From: Closterium sp. Naga37s-1
Lineage: Eukaryota > Streptophyta > Zygnematophyceae > Desmidiales > Closteriaceae
Direction: 5' to 3'
DNA: 64,000 nucleotides
Assembly (NCBI GenBank): GCA_947471745.1
Contig: CANJKZ010001028.1
Coordinates: forward strand, 1,272,501-1,336,500
Of the stretch, positions 11,584 to 22,421 are shown piece by piece; the stretch's first letter is position 1, and each line of letters opens with the position of its first letter. Below the pieces are notes generated by a model. That model saw nothing but the letters and a program-made list of their open reading frames with translations. It had not been told where the DNA came from and did not search any database. The position numbers were made by a program, and so were the translations under genes.

Positions 11584-12433
11584 TGTTAGAGGTGCTGCTG
11601 GTGCTGGAGCTGCTGGAGGTGCTGCTGGTGCTGGAGCTGCTGGAGCTACTGGAGGTGCTGCTGGGACTGGAGACCCTGGGGCTGAGGGTCCCGGTTCTGT
11701 CTCTGCTGTTTCTGGAGGCGCTGCGCGGCCGCGGCCGTACTACGTTCCGCTCCTTCAGCAGGTTCTTGGTCTACCGCCTTCTTCTGGTCCTCCTCCTCCT
11801 TTACTGAGTCCACCGCCTGTCCAGTCCCAGTCGCAGTTGCAGCCGGCCTCTCCACTGCCTGGTCCTTCTCCTTACTCAGGAACGACTCGAGGTCTTACGG
11901 AGCGTCGTGGGCCTGAGTCTCGTCCTGTGTCGCCTGCGTCTCGTTCTGCGTCACCTGTCCGTCCTGTTCGCGCTGGTCGTGTTTCGCGTCCGCTTCCTCC
12001 TCCTGTCCCTGGCACTCACTCTATGACTCTGCGTCCTTCCACTGCTCCGCAGCGTGTCCCTTTGCCGTCTCCTCCTGCGTCCTCTCTTCCTGACGGTCCG
12101 GACCCGGAGTCTGACTCCCTTCGTGCTGCTAGTCCTACTGTCATGCGCTTTCTAGCCACTGCTGTCACTGACCCGCTACTTAACAAGCCCTTTTATCCCA
12201 ATGGTCTAGTGGTTGGGATTCTGACATGGTATCAGAGCGAAGGTCTTGGGTTCGAATCCTAGTGTGTGCACTTCGGGCATCCCAGTGCGGGGGGGTGTTA
12301 GAGGTCCACTGGTGATCCCCGATTGATCCTAGGGAAGGGTTACAGGCTCGTTGTCCTGGGGGGTTATGGGCGCACTGACCCGCTACTTAACAAGCCCTTT
12401 TATCCCAATGGTCTAGTGGTTGGGATTCTGACA
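11584..12433 (+). mobile_element. TRIM-like element with a chimeric 5' LTR
   Basis: An 850-bp insertion in G0 with TG...CA ends and 5-bp duplication CTAAT (11579-11583, 12434-12438). The right LTR is 12296-12433 (138 bp), preceded by a purine tract (GCGGGGGGG). The left LTR ends at 12226 and is followed at once by the primer-binding site TGGTATCAGAGC. Only about 69 bp separate the LTRs and no coding domain is present, as in terminal-repeat retrotransposons in miniature. Only the first 10 bp and last 60 bp of the left LTR match the right one; the middle is about 570 bp of copia coding sequence. A perfect Pol III B-box-like GGTTCGAATCC occurs in the short interior. Confidence 0.82.
11594..12172 (+). 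pseudogene. Copia spacer fragment captured inside the TRIM left LTR
   Basis: In frame this reads GAAGAGAAGGAAGAG, then ARPRPYYVPLLQQVLG, then SESRPVSPAS-type Ser/Pro-rich sequence, up to TAVTDPL. It is the same order as the integrase-RT spacer of copia A and its relatives. It stops at the 9-bp motif CACTGACCC, which also occurs in the TRIM LTR. At its left edge GAGGT is shared with the LTR. These short shared words suggest template switching during reverse transcription, or patch gene conversion, placed the fragment here. It encodes nothing complete. Confidence 0.8.
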
Positions 12434-14288
12434 CTAATATCACGATTTTTAGAGTTTTCTGGGGTTCGTGAATTATGTCCGGTGGTTTGTCCTAAATATG
12501 GCGGGGATAACCGGCCTGCTGACCGACCTGCTGCACAAGGACAGGGAGTTTGTGTGGGGGAAGGAAGGTAAGGTGGCTTTTCAGGAGTTGAAGAATCTTC
12601 TTGTTTCCCCTTCAATTTAGGTCGAAGTCGCCGACGCCTCAGATTTTGCCATCGGGGCTGTACTCCTCCAAGATTTCGGGACGGGCTACAGCCGATCGCC
12701 TACGAGTCACGCAAGCTGCAAGCAGCCGAGCGCAACTACCCGATACATGAAATAGAGATGATCGCCATAATACACGCGTTCAAACTGTGGCGCTACTACC
12801 TCACGGGCACTGACGTCACTGTGCACATGGACCACATGTCCCTATAGTACCTGCGAGCTTAGCCCAACCTCAACCCGCAACAAATTCGGTGGCTGGATTA
12901 CATGGAGAGCCACTTCACCTACCACATCACGTACAAGAAACGGGCGAATAACATCGCCGACGCCCTTACCCGCCCAACAGTTCAATCCGCTGCAGTACGC
13001 ATCACCCATTCAAAACCACTACTTACGGGACTATTCACCCACGGCTACACTACGGACCCATTCTTCACGACTACAAATCACCGGCAGGCGACGACGCAGA
13101 AGGGGAACTATTACCTAAAAGCCAGAACTGGCCAGATTTGGGTTTCCGCTTACTGTCTGCTGCGTGAACGTCTTATCCATTAGGTCCACGATTCGAACCT
13201 CTCTGGATATTCTGGGGTCGATAAAACCCAGAAAGTGCTGCACTGACAATAATATTGGCCTGATTCTTCTAACGAAGTGCAGTGTTATTTGTCCTCATGT
13301 AGGGTGTGCCAAGCTGGATTGCTACAACCCCTGGAGCCACCCGGGCGATCATGGCAACAGGTGACGATGGATTTCGTTCGGCAACGATGCTGTACTCGTC
13401 GTCGTCGATCGCCTTACGATAATGGCACACTTCACACCTTGTCGCGCAGCAATCACGGCTGAAGAAATTGCAAGCCTCTTCATCTTCACCGTTGTGCAAC
13501 TGCACGGCATCCCGTCAGCGATCATTTGTGACCGGGACCCGAAGTTCAATTCGAAGTTTTGGAAGGAGATCTAGGCACAGTACAGCAAGAAGCTACAATT
13601 TTTGTCGCATACCACCCGCAAACCGACGGCCAGACCGAGCGGGCCAATCAGACGATGGAGCAGCTGATTAGGACAAACTGCCCCGACCCCGCTCGCAGGG
13701 AAAATTTGCTCGCCATGCTGGAGTTCGCGTTCAACAACGCCCCGTCTAGCACGACTAATCACTCCCCATTTTTCCTGAATTACGGGATGGACCCGGTGGT
13801 GCCAACTACGAATACACTCGACAACCCGGCCCCGCGGTCACAAACTTTTGTGACGGAACTCCGGGACATTTTCGAAAAGGCAGCCGATGCAATTCGCAAG
13901 GCTAATACTACTGCCCGGAATTTCATGAACCTTCTACGACGAGAAATTGTCATGGTAGCTGGGCAACTAGTACTGCTCGAAACGAAAAATCTCCGCCTGC
14001 CCGGCTCGAACAAACTATGGCCACGATATTGTGGGCTATTCCGCATCATCCAAATGGTGACACTTGTCACCGCAAGCTGTTGCTACCCGACGACTGGCGT
14101 ATACATGATGATAGACATTGCACGCCAAAATGCCGCCCCGGCAGCTCGGCCTGTCCCGGAACAACCACTCGACCCGTCGAAGGTTTTGGCGCATCGTGTT
14201 CGGCTTGACGCTTCTGGCTGCCACTGGGACTTTTTAGTCCGTTGGACGACACTCGGTTGAAGCTTCCCCTCTTTTTGGTGATTATCTC
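12434..14288 (+). pseudogene. Outer gypsy G0, segment 3: end of RT, RNase H, integrase, chromodomain
   Basis: Resumes G0 with FSGFVNYVRWFVLNMAGITG and DASDFAIGAVLLQDFG (RNase H). Next comes YHITYKKRANNIADALTR (RNase H end), an HHCC region with CRVCQAG, and integrase. The best frame (13559-14260) carries FVAYHPQTDGQTERANQT and FAFNNAPSSTTNHSPFFLNYG. Near its end VLAHRVRLDASGCHWDFLVRW resembles a chromodomain, so G0 is a chromovirus. Many stops and frameshifts break it. It is interrupted at 14288 by copia C, and a last coding scrap (LSRKRAADIDHLP, then stop) reappears at 57301-57339. Confidence 0.88.
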
Positions 14289-14745
14289 TGTTCAAATAAC
14301 CAAAAGGTTATTATAACACTCCCAAAGGTTCTCTCCTAGCGCGCCACCTCATAACGACGCAGCGCCGCTGTACTAGTACCGCAATAGCTCATATAGAGCA
14401 CGCGGCAGCTCGAGAGTCACCCGAAGGTCAGCAGTCGCTGTTAGTCAACGGTCACAACTGTTGACCGTCCAGTAACCGCATCAGAGGTTACGGGATGCAA
14501 CATGGTAACTGCCGAGAATGGCAATAGTCGCAGCTACTGTAGCTATGTAATACAGTTAATAAGGGAATGTACCCCTCAGGGTACATCCTAGCTAGTTTGT
14601 TATTTATACCCTTGTACTCCTATCTTATCATCATCTTGTTCTCTTTCAACTTTCATTATAAACAAGGTCACTACAAGACTTCACTATCTTCCTATAACTT
14701 AGCAAGTCCTATCGTATCCACTACGATTCACGGATTAAATCAACA
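14289..14745 (+). repeat. 5' LTR of copia C
   Basis: 457 bp, TGTTCAAATAACC...TTAAATCAACA. It is matched by the split 3' LTR (44860-45038 plus 57022-57295, about 453 bp) with several substitutions. The element-sense primer-binding site follows directly. Confidence 0.88.
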
Positions 14746-14854
14746 TGGTATGAGAGCTAGAGTGGATCATAAGACCTGCCAAGTTCCTATTCTTCCTAGA
14801 ACAAACTCCTTATATGCTTGTTCATTCAGATACCTATTACAAGTTTGCATCACT

Positions 14855-16840
14855 ATGGCTCCTGAAGGGAAAGCTACTGTGAACTCTCCGGGCCCACCAC
14901 CAGCAACGACTAATGCACCATCAGCGGTGACTTCCGTCAGCGCCGCTCTCGTTGAGCAGCTAGTTTCTCGCATCAACGCCCTCGAGAGCCATCAAGCTAT
15001 GAGCATTGATGGCTCAAGCTACGCAAGAGGAGTTGCTGGACTTCCTCAACCTGGAGAAGACCGCCACATCAACTCCGAGAGATCATTCACCTTTGACAAC
15101 CGTCAAGCTTCAGCCCCTGCACAAGACAATCTACAACGCGCACAGTCATAAGCAATTGCAACCATGCAGTCAAAATTTGTTTTGACTTCAAAGCTGAAGA
15201 CTTCAATCCCATTTGACGGCAACGATTTCTACACGTGGAGCTTCGAATTTGAGCTCCTCGCAACAACCGCACATATCTGGATGTACTACGATGGGAGCCT
15301 ACCTTTCCGGGCGGAAGGAACCATCCAGGAGGAGCATCTGTACTACCACGAGTCCCTTCTCGCGTACACTAATCTTCTCCGAAATCTCTCTCCCGCCGAG
15401 CAGCTTGGCATCCGCTCCTACAAATCGGAGTGCTCTTCTGCACAAATGTCCTGGGAGCACCTACGCAATTCATACATGGCAACAGATCTAGTTACCATGA
15501 GTCATCTACTCAGTCAACTGACATAAGTAAAAATGCAACAAGGGGAGAAAGCGGGGTCGTATATCAATCGGTGCCTCATTCTGCGCGACACATCAAGAAG
15601 TGCTGCGGAACCATCCTTGACAACATGTTCGTCTTGATGGTTCTCTCTGGACTAGGACCCGACTGGCGTCAATGTCAGTCGTTGCTCCGCGCACGAGCAA
15701 CCATTTCCGAGTCCACTCCTCTCCGAGCAGAAGGAGATTGACCTGTACAACGAGAAGAACAACAAGAGGGAGAAGTTAGTGTTCTTCACTGGAGCAACTG
15801 AAGGGGAGCAGCATGGAAAGAAGGGAACCTTCTGCAAGTATTACAAGAAACTGGGACATACCATAGACCAGTGCTACAAGCAAAAAGCTGCTGACAAAAG
15901 GCACAACAACTCCCAAACCTCGGCGTCGTCCCCAACTCCAGCGACGGCAACAATGTCGCCGCCCTCCGTCGCAAGCATCTCTCAGACCCCTGCACACATC
16001 TCGTCCAAGGACAAAGGCAAGGGATCAATACTTAGTTGCATGGTGTGCCGCAGAGCCTTCCGCTACTACGAAGACATTAAGTTTCCGCCAGATACTCCAA
16101 TCGACCCAATCACACCAAACCTGGACAATGATCCCACGATTAGCCTTTGGATCGACACACCAACAAATCTCCCACCTGATTTTGAACTTCCACCGAGCAC
16201 ACCGGCATCTCCTCCCAGCTTCCCTGCCAAAACCCAGAACGACCTCTCGCAATTCTACATCGACCTTGACCGCATCGTCACACCAAAGATCGCCGGCATC
16301 GCACGAAAAAGCTGCGACAACTTCAACACTTGGTACCTGGACAGCTGCTGCGGACAACATGTGGTGGGATGAACAGAATGTTTTTGCAACTCCAAAAGGA
16401 TGCGACGACCGTGCGAGATCACTGTCGCGAACAACAATTGTCTACAGGCTTACGAGATTGGGGAAATCTGCTTGCAATCAGGCGACACCAACTTCACAAT
16501 TCACATGGGTGATGTACTCGTCGTCGCCGATCTTCAGTTCAACCTTCTCTCTGCTGCTCAGCTGATGAAGTGGGAGTTGACATCCGCAGCAACTGCGAAG
16601 ACAAAACCTTCGAGCTATTTTACAAAACACTTACATCGACAAGGCGATTGACGAAGACGGCGTCTTCGTATTTAACTTCTCTTCACAAGGCACCACTGGT
16701 GACTCGCACAGGACTCTTCTGCTAAAGACGTCGCCCACGGAAGCTCCGACTTGGTCGCACCCCGAGGAGATGGATCTAGAACGCCCCGCCTCAGATAGAC
16801 TTCTTCGCCTTTGCGCCATCCCGACCGCTTTAACCTCAAA
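14855..16840 (+). pseudogene. Copia C Gag and protease remnant
   Basis: Gag begins at MAPEGKATVNSPGPPP. A stop at 15149 is followed by SFVLTSKLKT-like Gag core reading SIPFDGNDFYTWSFEFELLA and PAEQLGIRSYKSECSS. A zinc-knuckle position reads CKYYKKLGHTIDQC, in which the second Cys of C-x2-C is Tyr. The protease motif is YLDSCCGQH, so the DSG triad is DSC. A GDVLVVADLQFNLLSAAQL stretch matches the region after protease in copia proteins. Multiple stops (15149, 15524, 16370, 16649) and these lost key residues show an inactive relic. Confidence 0.82.
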
Positions 16841-17850
16841 TCCCCGTGACACCGGACCTGCAACAATGGAACAGGAAGAAGATAGCGGAAAATCAACGAC
16901 TGCAAGACAAGCTGACCCTGGATGATGGGGAGCAACAGGACCGGTCTCACCCAGCTGGGCAAATCCCAGTGCTACCATCGGCGCATGGGGAGTTGTCGAA
17001 CCACAGGAGGAAGGAACTACCCCTGGAGGTGGTTGGGGAACGTCAACCTCCAGAAGCGGCTGGGGATCACCAAGCCCTCCTTATCCAGAGGCTCCAGCAC
17101 TTCCTCCTGCGGATGTAGCGGGGGTTAATCCATATGGGGCAACCTGCGGCGCCAGTTGGGGTGGACCTCCTCTTCCGGACCAGTATGCTCCTAAAACACC
17201 AGAGGAAACACAAGAGGAGTCAGAAGAAATGACATGTGAGTTCGGAGGAGCAGCAGAATTGCTCGAACGTACCGACGAAGCACCGCCGCTGGAACAAGGA
17301 CCTCAATTTATCCCGGTCGTTGATGATGAATACCTCTATTATCGTGTCCCAATGGAGGGACTTCCAGCTTCTGAATGGCCTGAGGCGGCACGACTCCCCC
17401 GACCACTCATCACCGGCGACCCGGTTCACATCGCCGACACGGACGACATCATTGGAATTCCCGACGCCGTCCCGGAACGGGTCTCCGCCCGAGCCTTCGC
17501 TGCGGATGTGACCGCTGCCATCGACAAAGGACCTGACACGGAGCAGAGAGAAACAAGTAATATCAGAGGACAATCGGCTACCACGCAGAACCAGCAATCT
17601 GGCATCAGCAACTCGGACATCCCTCGCACGCCACACTAAAAATTTGAATCGAAGCTGGAGTCTTCGACTCGGAAGCACTACTCCTTCCCAGAGGCGGCGT
17701 ACTCACGACAAGTTCAGACGACCCGCCTCGTTTGACCCACCACGTCCCTCGCTCCCAAGCCCTTCCCTGACTTACCTCCTGGCTATGAACATTACAAACC
17801 GCTTGAGAATACTTCGTGATACTTAACCAGCAAGGGCTTGACGGCGAGTT
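16841..17850 (+). pseudogene. Copia C spacer region; pre-integrase and integrase missing
   Basis: The 136-codon frame at 17229-17639 (MTCEFGGAAELLERTDEAPP) and its surroundings resemble the hydrophilic spacer that lies between integrase and RT in copia proteins (VVDDEYLYYRVP, LPPGYEHYKPLENTS). No integrase D-D-E motif or HHCC domain was found between the protease remnant and this spacer, so C probably lost them in a deletion. At about 17851 the sequence changes abruptly to the GC-rich leader of copia H. RT of C resumes at 43263. Confidence 0.65.
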
Positions 17851-18292
17851 GCCCCTAGGCCCCCGGCCCGTCGCTCTCGGCCCCGCGGCCCGTCGCTCCC
17901 AGCCCCGCAGCCCGTCACTCCTGGCCACGCCGCCCGTTGCCCCTAGGCCCCCGGCCCGTCGCCCCTAGGCCCCGCGGCCCGTCGCCCCTAGGCCCCGGGC
18001 CCGTCGCTCCCAGACCCGCGGCCCGTCGCTCCTGGCCCCGCGGCCCTGTCGCCCCTACCCCCTGGCCTCGCGGCCCGTCACCCCTAGGCCCCCGGCCCGT
18101 TGCCCCTAGGCCCCGCGGCCCGTCGCCCCTAGGCCCCGACCCGTCGCCCCTAGGCCTTGGCCCGTCGCCCCTGGCCCCGACACGTCACCCCGTGGCCGCC
18201 CCTAGGCCCTCGAGCCCCCCCTCCTGCAGCCTGCTACCTGCCCCTTTTCTCTGCGCTGCCCGGCCTCTGCCCGCCCTGCGTGCTGCACCACT
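17851..18292 (+). repeat. Tandem-repeat leader of copia H
   Basis: About 19-25 bp units containing CCCGTCGCCCCTAGGCCC are repeated more than ten times, followed by a CT-rich stretch up to the Gag ATG at 18293. The Pro/Arg frame across it is a repeat artefact. The same unit family forms the leader of copia D. Confidence 0.82.
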
Positions 18293-19927
18293 ATGGCTTC
18301 TCTCTGCGTTCTAACGTTTGATCATGAGGGCAGACCGATCCAATTTGACGCGTGGCTCGACGACTTGTAGCTGTACCTACTGAGTGACCCTAAGGACAGT
18401 GTTTCGTTGTTTGACCACACATCTGGCGCCGCTCCCGCCACTCTCGCCACAGCTGACAGTGCGACTCGCTCACAGTGGCTTACTCGTGACGCTACTGCTC
18501 GCTTAGCCATTCGCAACCACCTTCCGTTGGCCGAATGCGCTCACTTTGGACAGCACAGGACAGCACAGGCACTGTACGACGCTGTAGTCGCCCGCTACTC
18601 CTCGCCTGCCACTGCTGCTCTAGGCCGTCTTCTACTGCCCTACCTGTTTCCCGAGCTGTCCGCCTTTGCCACAGTAGAGGACCTTGTTTCCCACCTTCGC
18701 ACTACCGACGCTCGCTACCGTGCTGCCCTCCCAGCAGAGTTACTTGCCAAGAACCCGCCCCCGATGTACATCACTCTCTACTTTATAGTCACCCGCCTCC
18801 CTAACTCTCTTCGCTCTGTTAGGGACCACTTTCTCGCGCTCGACCCCACAGCCCTCACTGTTGACCTACTCGAGCAGCACCTCCTTGCAGCTGAGACTAG
18901 TAGTCGCTGTAGGTGCTGCTCGTGGCACTCCTCGCACACCCTTCTTTGAGGGGTGTTCCCCCTCCCCCCTTGCCCCCGCCTACGCCTCTGCTGCTGCTGT
19001 TGACATCCTTGGTGCTGAGAATGTTGGAGCTGCTTCCGCTAGTGGGAAGCGCTGCAGCAGCAAGGGCAAGGGTGGCAGGGGTGGTGGAGGTGGCAGTGGG
19101 GGTGGTGGTGGGGGCAGCAGTGGAGGTGGTGGAGGTAGTGGAGGTGGTGGCAGCGGTGGGAGTGGTGGCGGGAGTGGGGGCTTTGGTGGCGGTGGTGGAG
19201 GTAGCGGTGGGAGTGGCGGTAGTGGCGGCGGTGGGAGAGGTGGCAGTAGGACTGGAGCTCAGCGTGGAGGTTCTAGAGGAGGCCAGACACTGTGGCAGCA
19301 GCGTCGGAGCGAGTCCCCGTCGCCCCAGCAGCTTCGTGAGTGGTTGTTTCAGCGTGGGGCGTCTGGGGGTAGTGTGAGCTGCCCGTATGTCATTAGCACG
19401 GGTGACCGTGCTGGTCAGACATGCGGGAAGCCTCACACTCAGAACCGCTGCTTCTCCCGCCTCAATGACGCTTGGCGCGCTGAGTTTGGTGACGAGGTCG
19501 AGCGCCCCCACTGAGCAGAGCTGCTTAGGTCTGGAGTTGCGATCTTTGACCTAGACTAAGATGCTATCCTTTCTGCTATGTATGCTTTGTCTGCTAGTGC
19601 TGAGGGTGACTGTTACCGGTGTGTGCCGCCTGACCCAGGTATAGAGGCTGCTGCTCTAGGTGCTAGTGAGTCTTCTCTCCCTCGTACTGCGCCTGCTAAG
19701 GCCTTGCACACCTTCACGCTAGACTCAGGTGCCTCACGCTATTTCTTTCGTGACAGCACCACCCTACACCTGTCCCGGTCAGACTGGCTGACCCCTCCGG
19801 GGGCCCGGTCGTTGCCCGTTCCTCCACTGTCCTCCCGTGTCCGGCGGTTCCGTCCAGCTCACTATCAGGTCTTCACCTCCCCTCGTTCTCTACGAACTTG
19901 GTGAGTACCGCTGCCCTCTAGGACGCG
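18293..19927 (+). pseudogene. Copia H Gag and protease remnant
   Basis: Gag begins MASLCVLTFDHEGRPIQFD but meets a stop where relatives have Gln (DDL-stop-LYL, near 18368). The next frame carries TARLAIRNHLPLAECAHFGQ to PPPMYITLYFIVTRLPNSL, then a shift, a Gly-rich tract, the motif CPYVISTGDRAGQTCGKPH, and stops at 19512 and 19558. The protease motif FTLDSGASRYFF is present, followed by another frameshift. It was homologous to E's Gag-protease and is now dead. Confidence 0.88.
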
Positions 19928-21830
19928 ATGGTCACTACCACCACTCCTGGGGGTCAGCGTGTGTTGATCTGCATGTGTACACGGACGGGTCGTCACCTGG
20001 CCACGTTCACTCATCGGCCAGGGTCGAGTCTGTACACACTGGCTACCAAGCCTCCTCAGGTAGCTGCGTCTCCTCAGGTGTCTGCGTTAGGTCAAGTAGC
20101 ACCCCCTTGCTCGTGTCGCCTCCTGTCGCACCACACTCTTCTGTGGCACCACCGCCTGGGTCACTCCTCCCTGCCACACCTTCGTGGCATGCACTCTCGT
20201 CTCCTTGTCTCTGGTCTTCCCAGGTCTCTGCCTCCCCTCCCACCCTTGCCTGCCCCGCCCTCGCCTGCCCCGCCCTCGCCTGCCCCGCCCTGCCTTCCTT
20301 GCGTCGAGGGGTGGCAGCGCACCGCTCCTCACTCCTCCTCATTTCCCCCGACGACTGCTCCCCTGCAGACTCTCCACATGGACGTGTGGGGCCCAGCCCG
20401 CGTCAGTGAACAGGGCCGCGAGCGCTACATTTTGCTGGTTATTGACGACTACACGCGGTACACCATGGTCTTCCCCTTGCGCAGCAAGGGTCAGGTTGTT
20501 GATGTCTTAATCCCTTGGATCCGCGCAGTCCATCTCCAGCTCCGCGAGCGGTTTCGCCAGGACCTTCCCGTCCTACATCTGCACTCTGACAGAGGTGGTG
20601 AGTTTTCCTCTGACCTCTTGCAGGACTTTTGTCGTGGGGAGGGCATTCTCCAGTCGTTCACGCTTCCGGACTCCCCTCAGCAAAATGGGATTGCTGAGCG
20701 CCGCATTGGCATAGTCATGGAGGTCGCTCGTACCTCCATGATCCATGCGGCTGCTCCCCATTTTCTGTGGCCGTTTGCGGTCTGGTGCGCTGCATATCAG
20801 CTCAACCTTTGGCCCCGTGTCTGCTTGCCGGAGACCTCGCCCACACTGCGTTGGACGGGGAAGGTTGGCAATGCGTCGGTGTTTCGGGTCTGGGGTTCTT
20901 GTGCCTTTGTTCGTGATACGTCCGCGGACAAGCTCTCCGCCCGCGCTATTCCCTGCGTCTTCCTTGGCTTTTCCCCTGACGCGCCTGGCTGGCAGTTTTA
21001 CCACCCCACCTCGCGCCGAGTCTTCCCCTCTCAGGACGTCACGTTTGACGAGTCGGTTCCCTTTTACCATCTCTTCCCCTACCGCTCTGCCCCTCCCCCG
21101 CCCCCGCCGCTCTTCCTTGCTCCCGGTCCCCCTCCGGTAGACCCCCTCCTGCCCCAGGGTCCTGCTCCCTCAGGTGTGTCTCAGGTAGACCCTCTCCCTG
21201 GTACTATGCCTTTTGAGCTGGCTGGCGACTCAGGTGATGCTCGAGGTGGTGCGTCTGGGGGTGCGGAGCCTGGGGAAGCTCAGTCAGAGGGTGCTGGGTC
21301 TGGGGGTGCTGAGCCTGGGGGTGCGGAGCCTGGGGGTGCTGAGCCTACGAGTGTGGAGCCTGGGGGAGCTGAGCCTAAGGGTGTTGAGCCTGGGGGTGTT
21401 GAGCCTGAGGGTTTTGAGCCTGGGGGTGCTGAGTCAGAGGGTGCGGAGTCTGGGGGTGCTGAGCCTTAGGGTGCTGCTTGGTCAGGAGGTCCTGCTGGTG
21501 CTTCGCCGAGCTTGTCTCCGCGGCCGGAGACTCTCTCCCCTCAGCAGCTGCGTGTGTGGCTTGTTCGGTGCGCACGCCTTCGGAGTGGAGCTACCGGAGC
21601 TGGAGGCACTGGAGACGCTGGACCTGGAAGTGCTCGTACCAGGGGTATTGGAGCTGCAGGGTCTGGTGGTGTTGGGGGCGCTGGAGCTGGAGACCCTACA
21701 AAGCCCGGAGCTGCTGGGGCTGGAGGCACTGGAGCTCGAGGCACTGGCGCTGGTGGCGTTGGAGCTGGAGGAGCTGGAGCTGTTGGCGCTGGAGCTGGAA
21801 GCATTGGCGCGGGAGGAGCTGGAGCTGGAG
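19928..21830 (+). pseudogene. Copia H pre-integrase and integrase, with repetitive spacer
   Basis: An open frame of 513 codons (19928-21469) holds the HHCC domain (WHHRLGHSSLPHL) and integrase with LHMDVWGPARV, HLHSDRGGEF and IAERRIGIVME. It ends in a spacer of about eighteen GGAEP-like pentapeptides (15-bp DNA repeats). Three in-line copies of a 15-bp unit encoding PSPAP lie in the pre-integrase region (about 20245-20290). The spacer continues in another frame as GAGGTGAGG-type Gly/Ala sequence until copia I interrupts it at 21830. The integrase triad is intact but the frame is isolated. Confidence 0.87.
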
Positions 21831-22339
21831 TGTTGATTGTGTAGGTGGTTGTGGTATTTTGCTCTAGCTGGTTGTGGGCTAAGGGTTTGGGCAAAAGATG
21901 ATTGCTAGACTTGTTACGGGCTGGATTTGATCTCGCACCAAACAAGCACCAACAAACCTTTGCTACCCACTACAACACCTTTGGTGTTGCTAGTTTGGCA
22001 TTTTGGATTGTTGGGGATTGTTGTATGGCGAGGGTTGGGATGGTAGGGTTTGTAAAACTCGTCATTTTTCAGATCTGAACTCTAGCTTAAGCCATTCCTA
22101 TATGTAATCCATGGCTGCCAAGTAATTCGGCTAGGATACCCCATCGCACTTAAATCGCGATAGCGATCGGCCTAGATCTTGGTTTAAGGCAGGCGTTACC
22201 ATTCTGGAAAGTAGAGATTAAGACGTTTCCAACGCGTACCCGCTCATAGCTTAAGGTTACGTGAGCTGTATGCAATGTTCCGTCGAAGTCGGCGGACTTA
22301 ATCTCTTGTACGCTCTCCAGATTCGCACGCTTTCCATGA
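21831..22339 (+). repeat. 5' LTR of copia I
   Basis: 509 bp, TGTTGATTGTGTAGGTGG...CGCTTTCCATGA. Identical to 33637-34145 except for about five substitutions. Confidence 0.92.
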
Positions 22340-22421
22340 GTGGTATCAGAGCTGGTTAGAACTGCGACATTCCCTATTTTTATCAAATTTAGAATTGGTT
22401 TAAGGACATCCAGATCTAGGG

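Noticed and set aside
12180-12270. True tRNA gene in the TRIM-like element
   Set aside because: A/B-box-like words are present but no cloverleaf with acceptor and anticodon stems could be drawn, and TGGTATCAGAGC is better explained as the primer-binding site.
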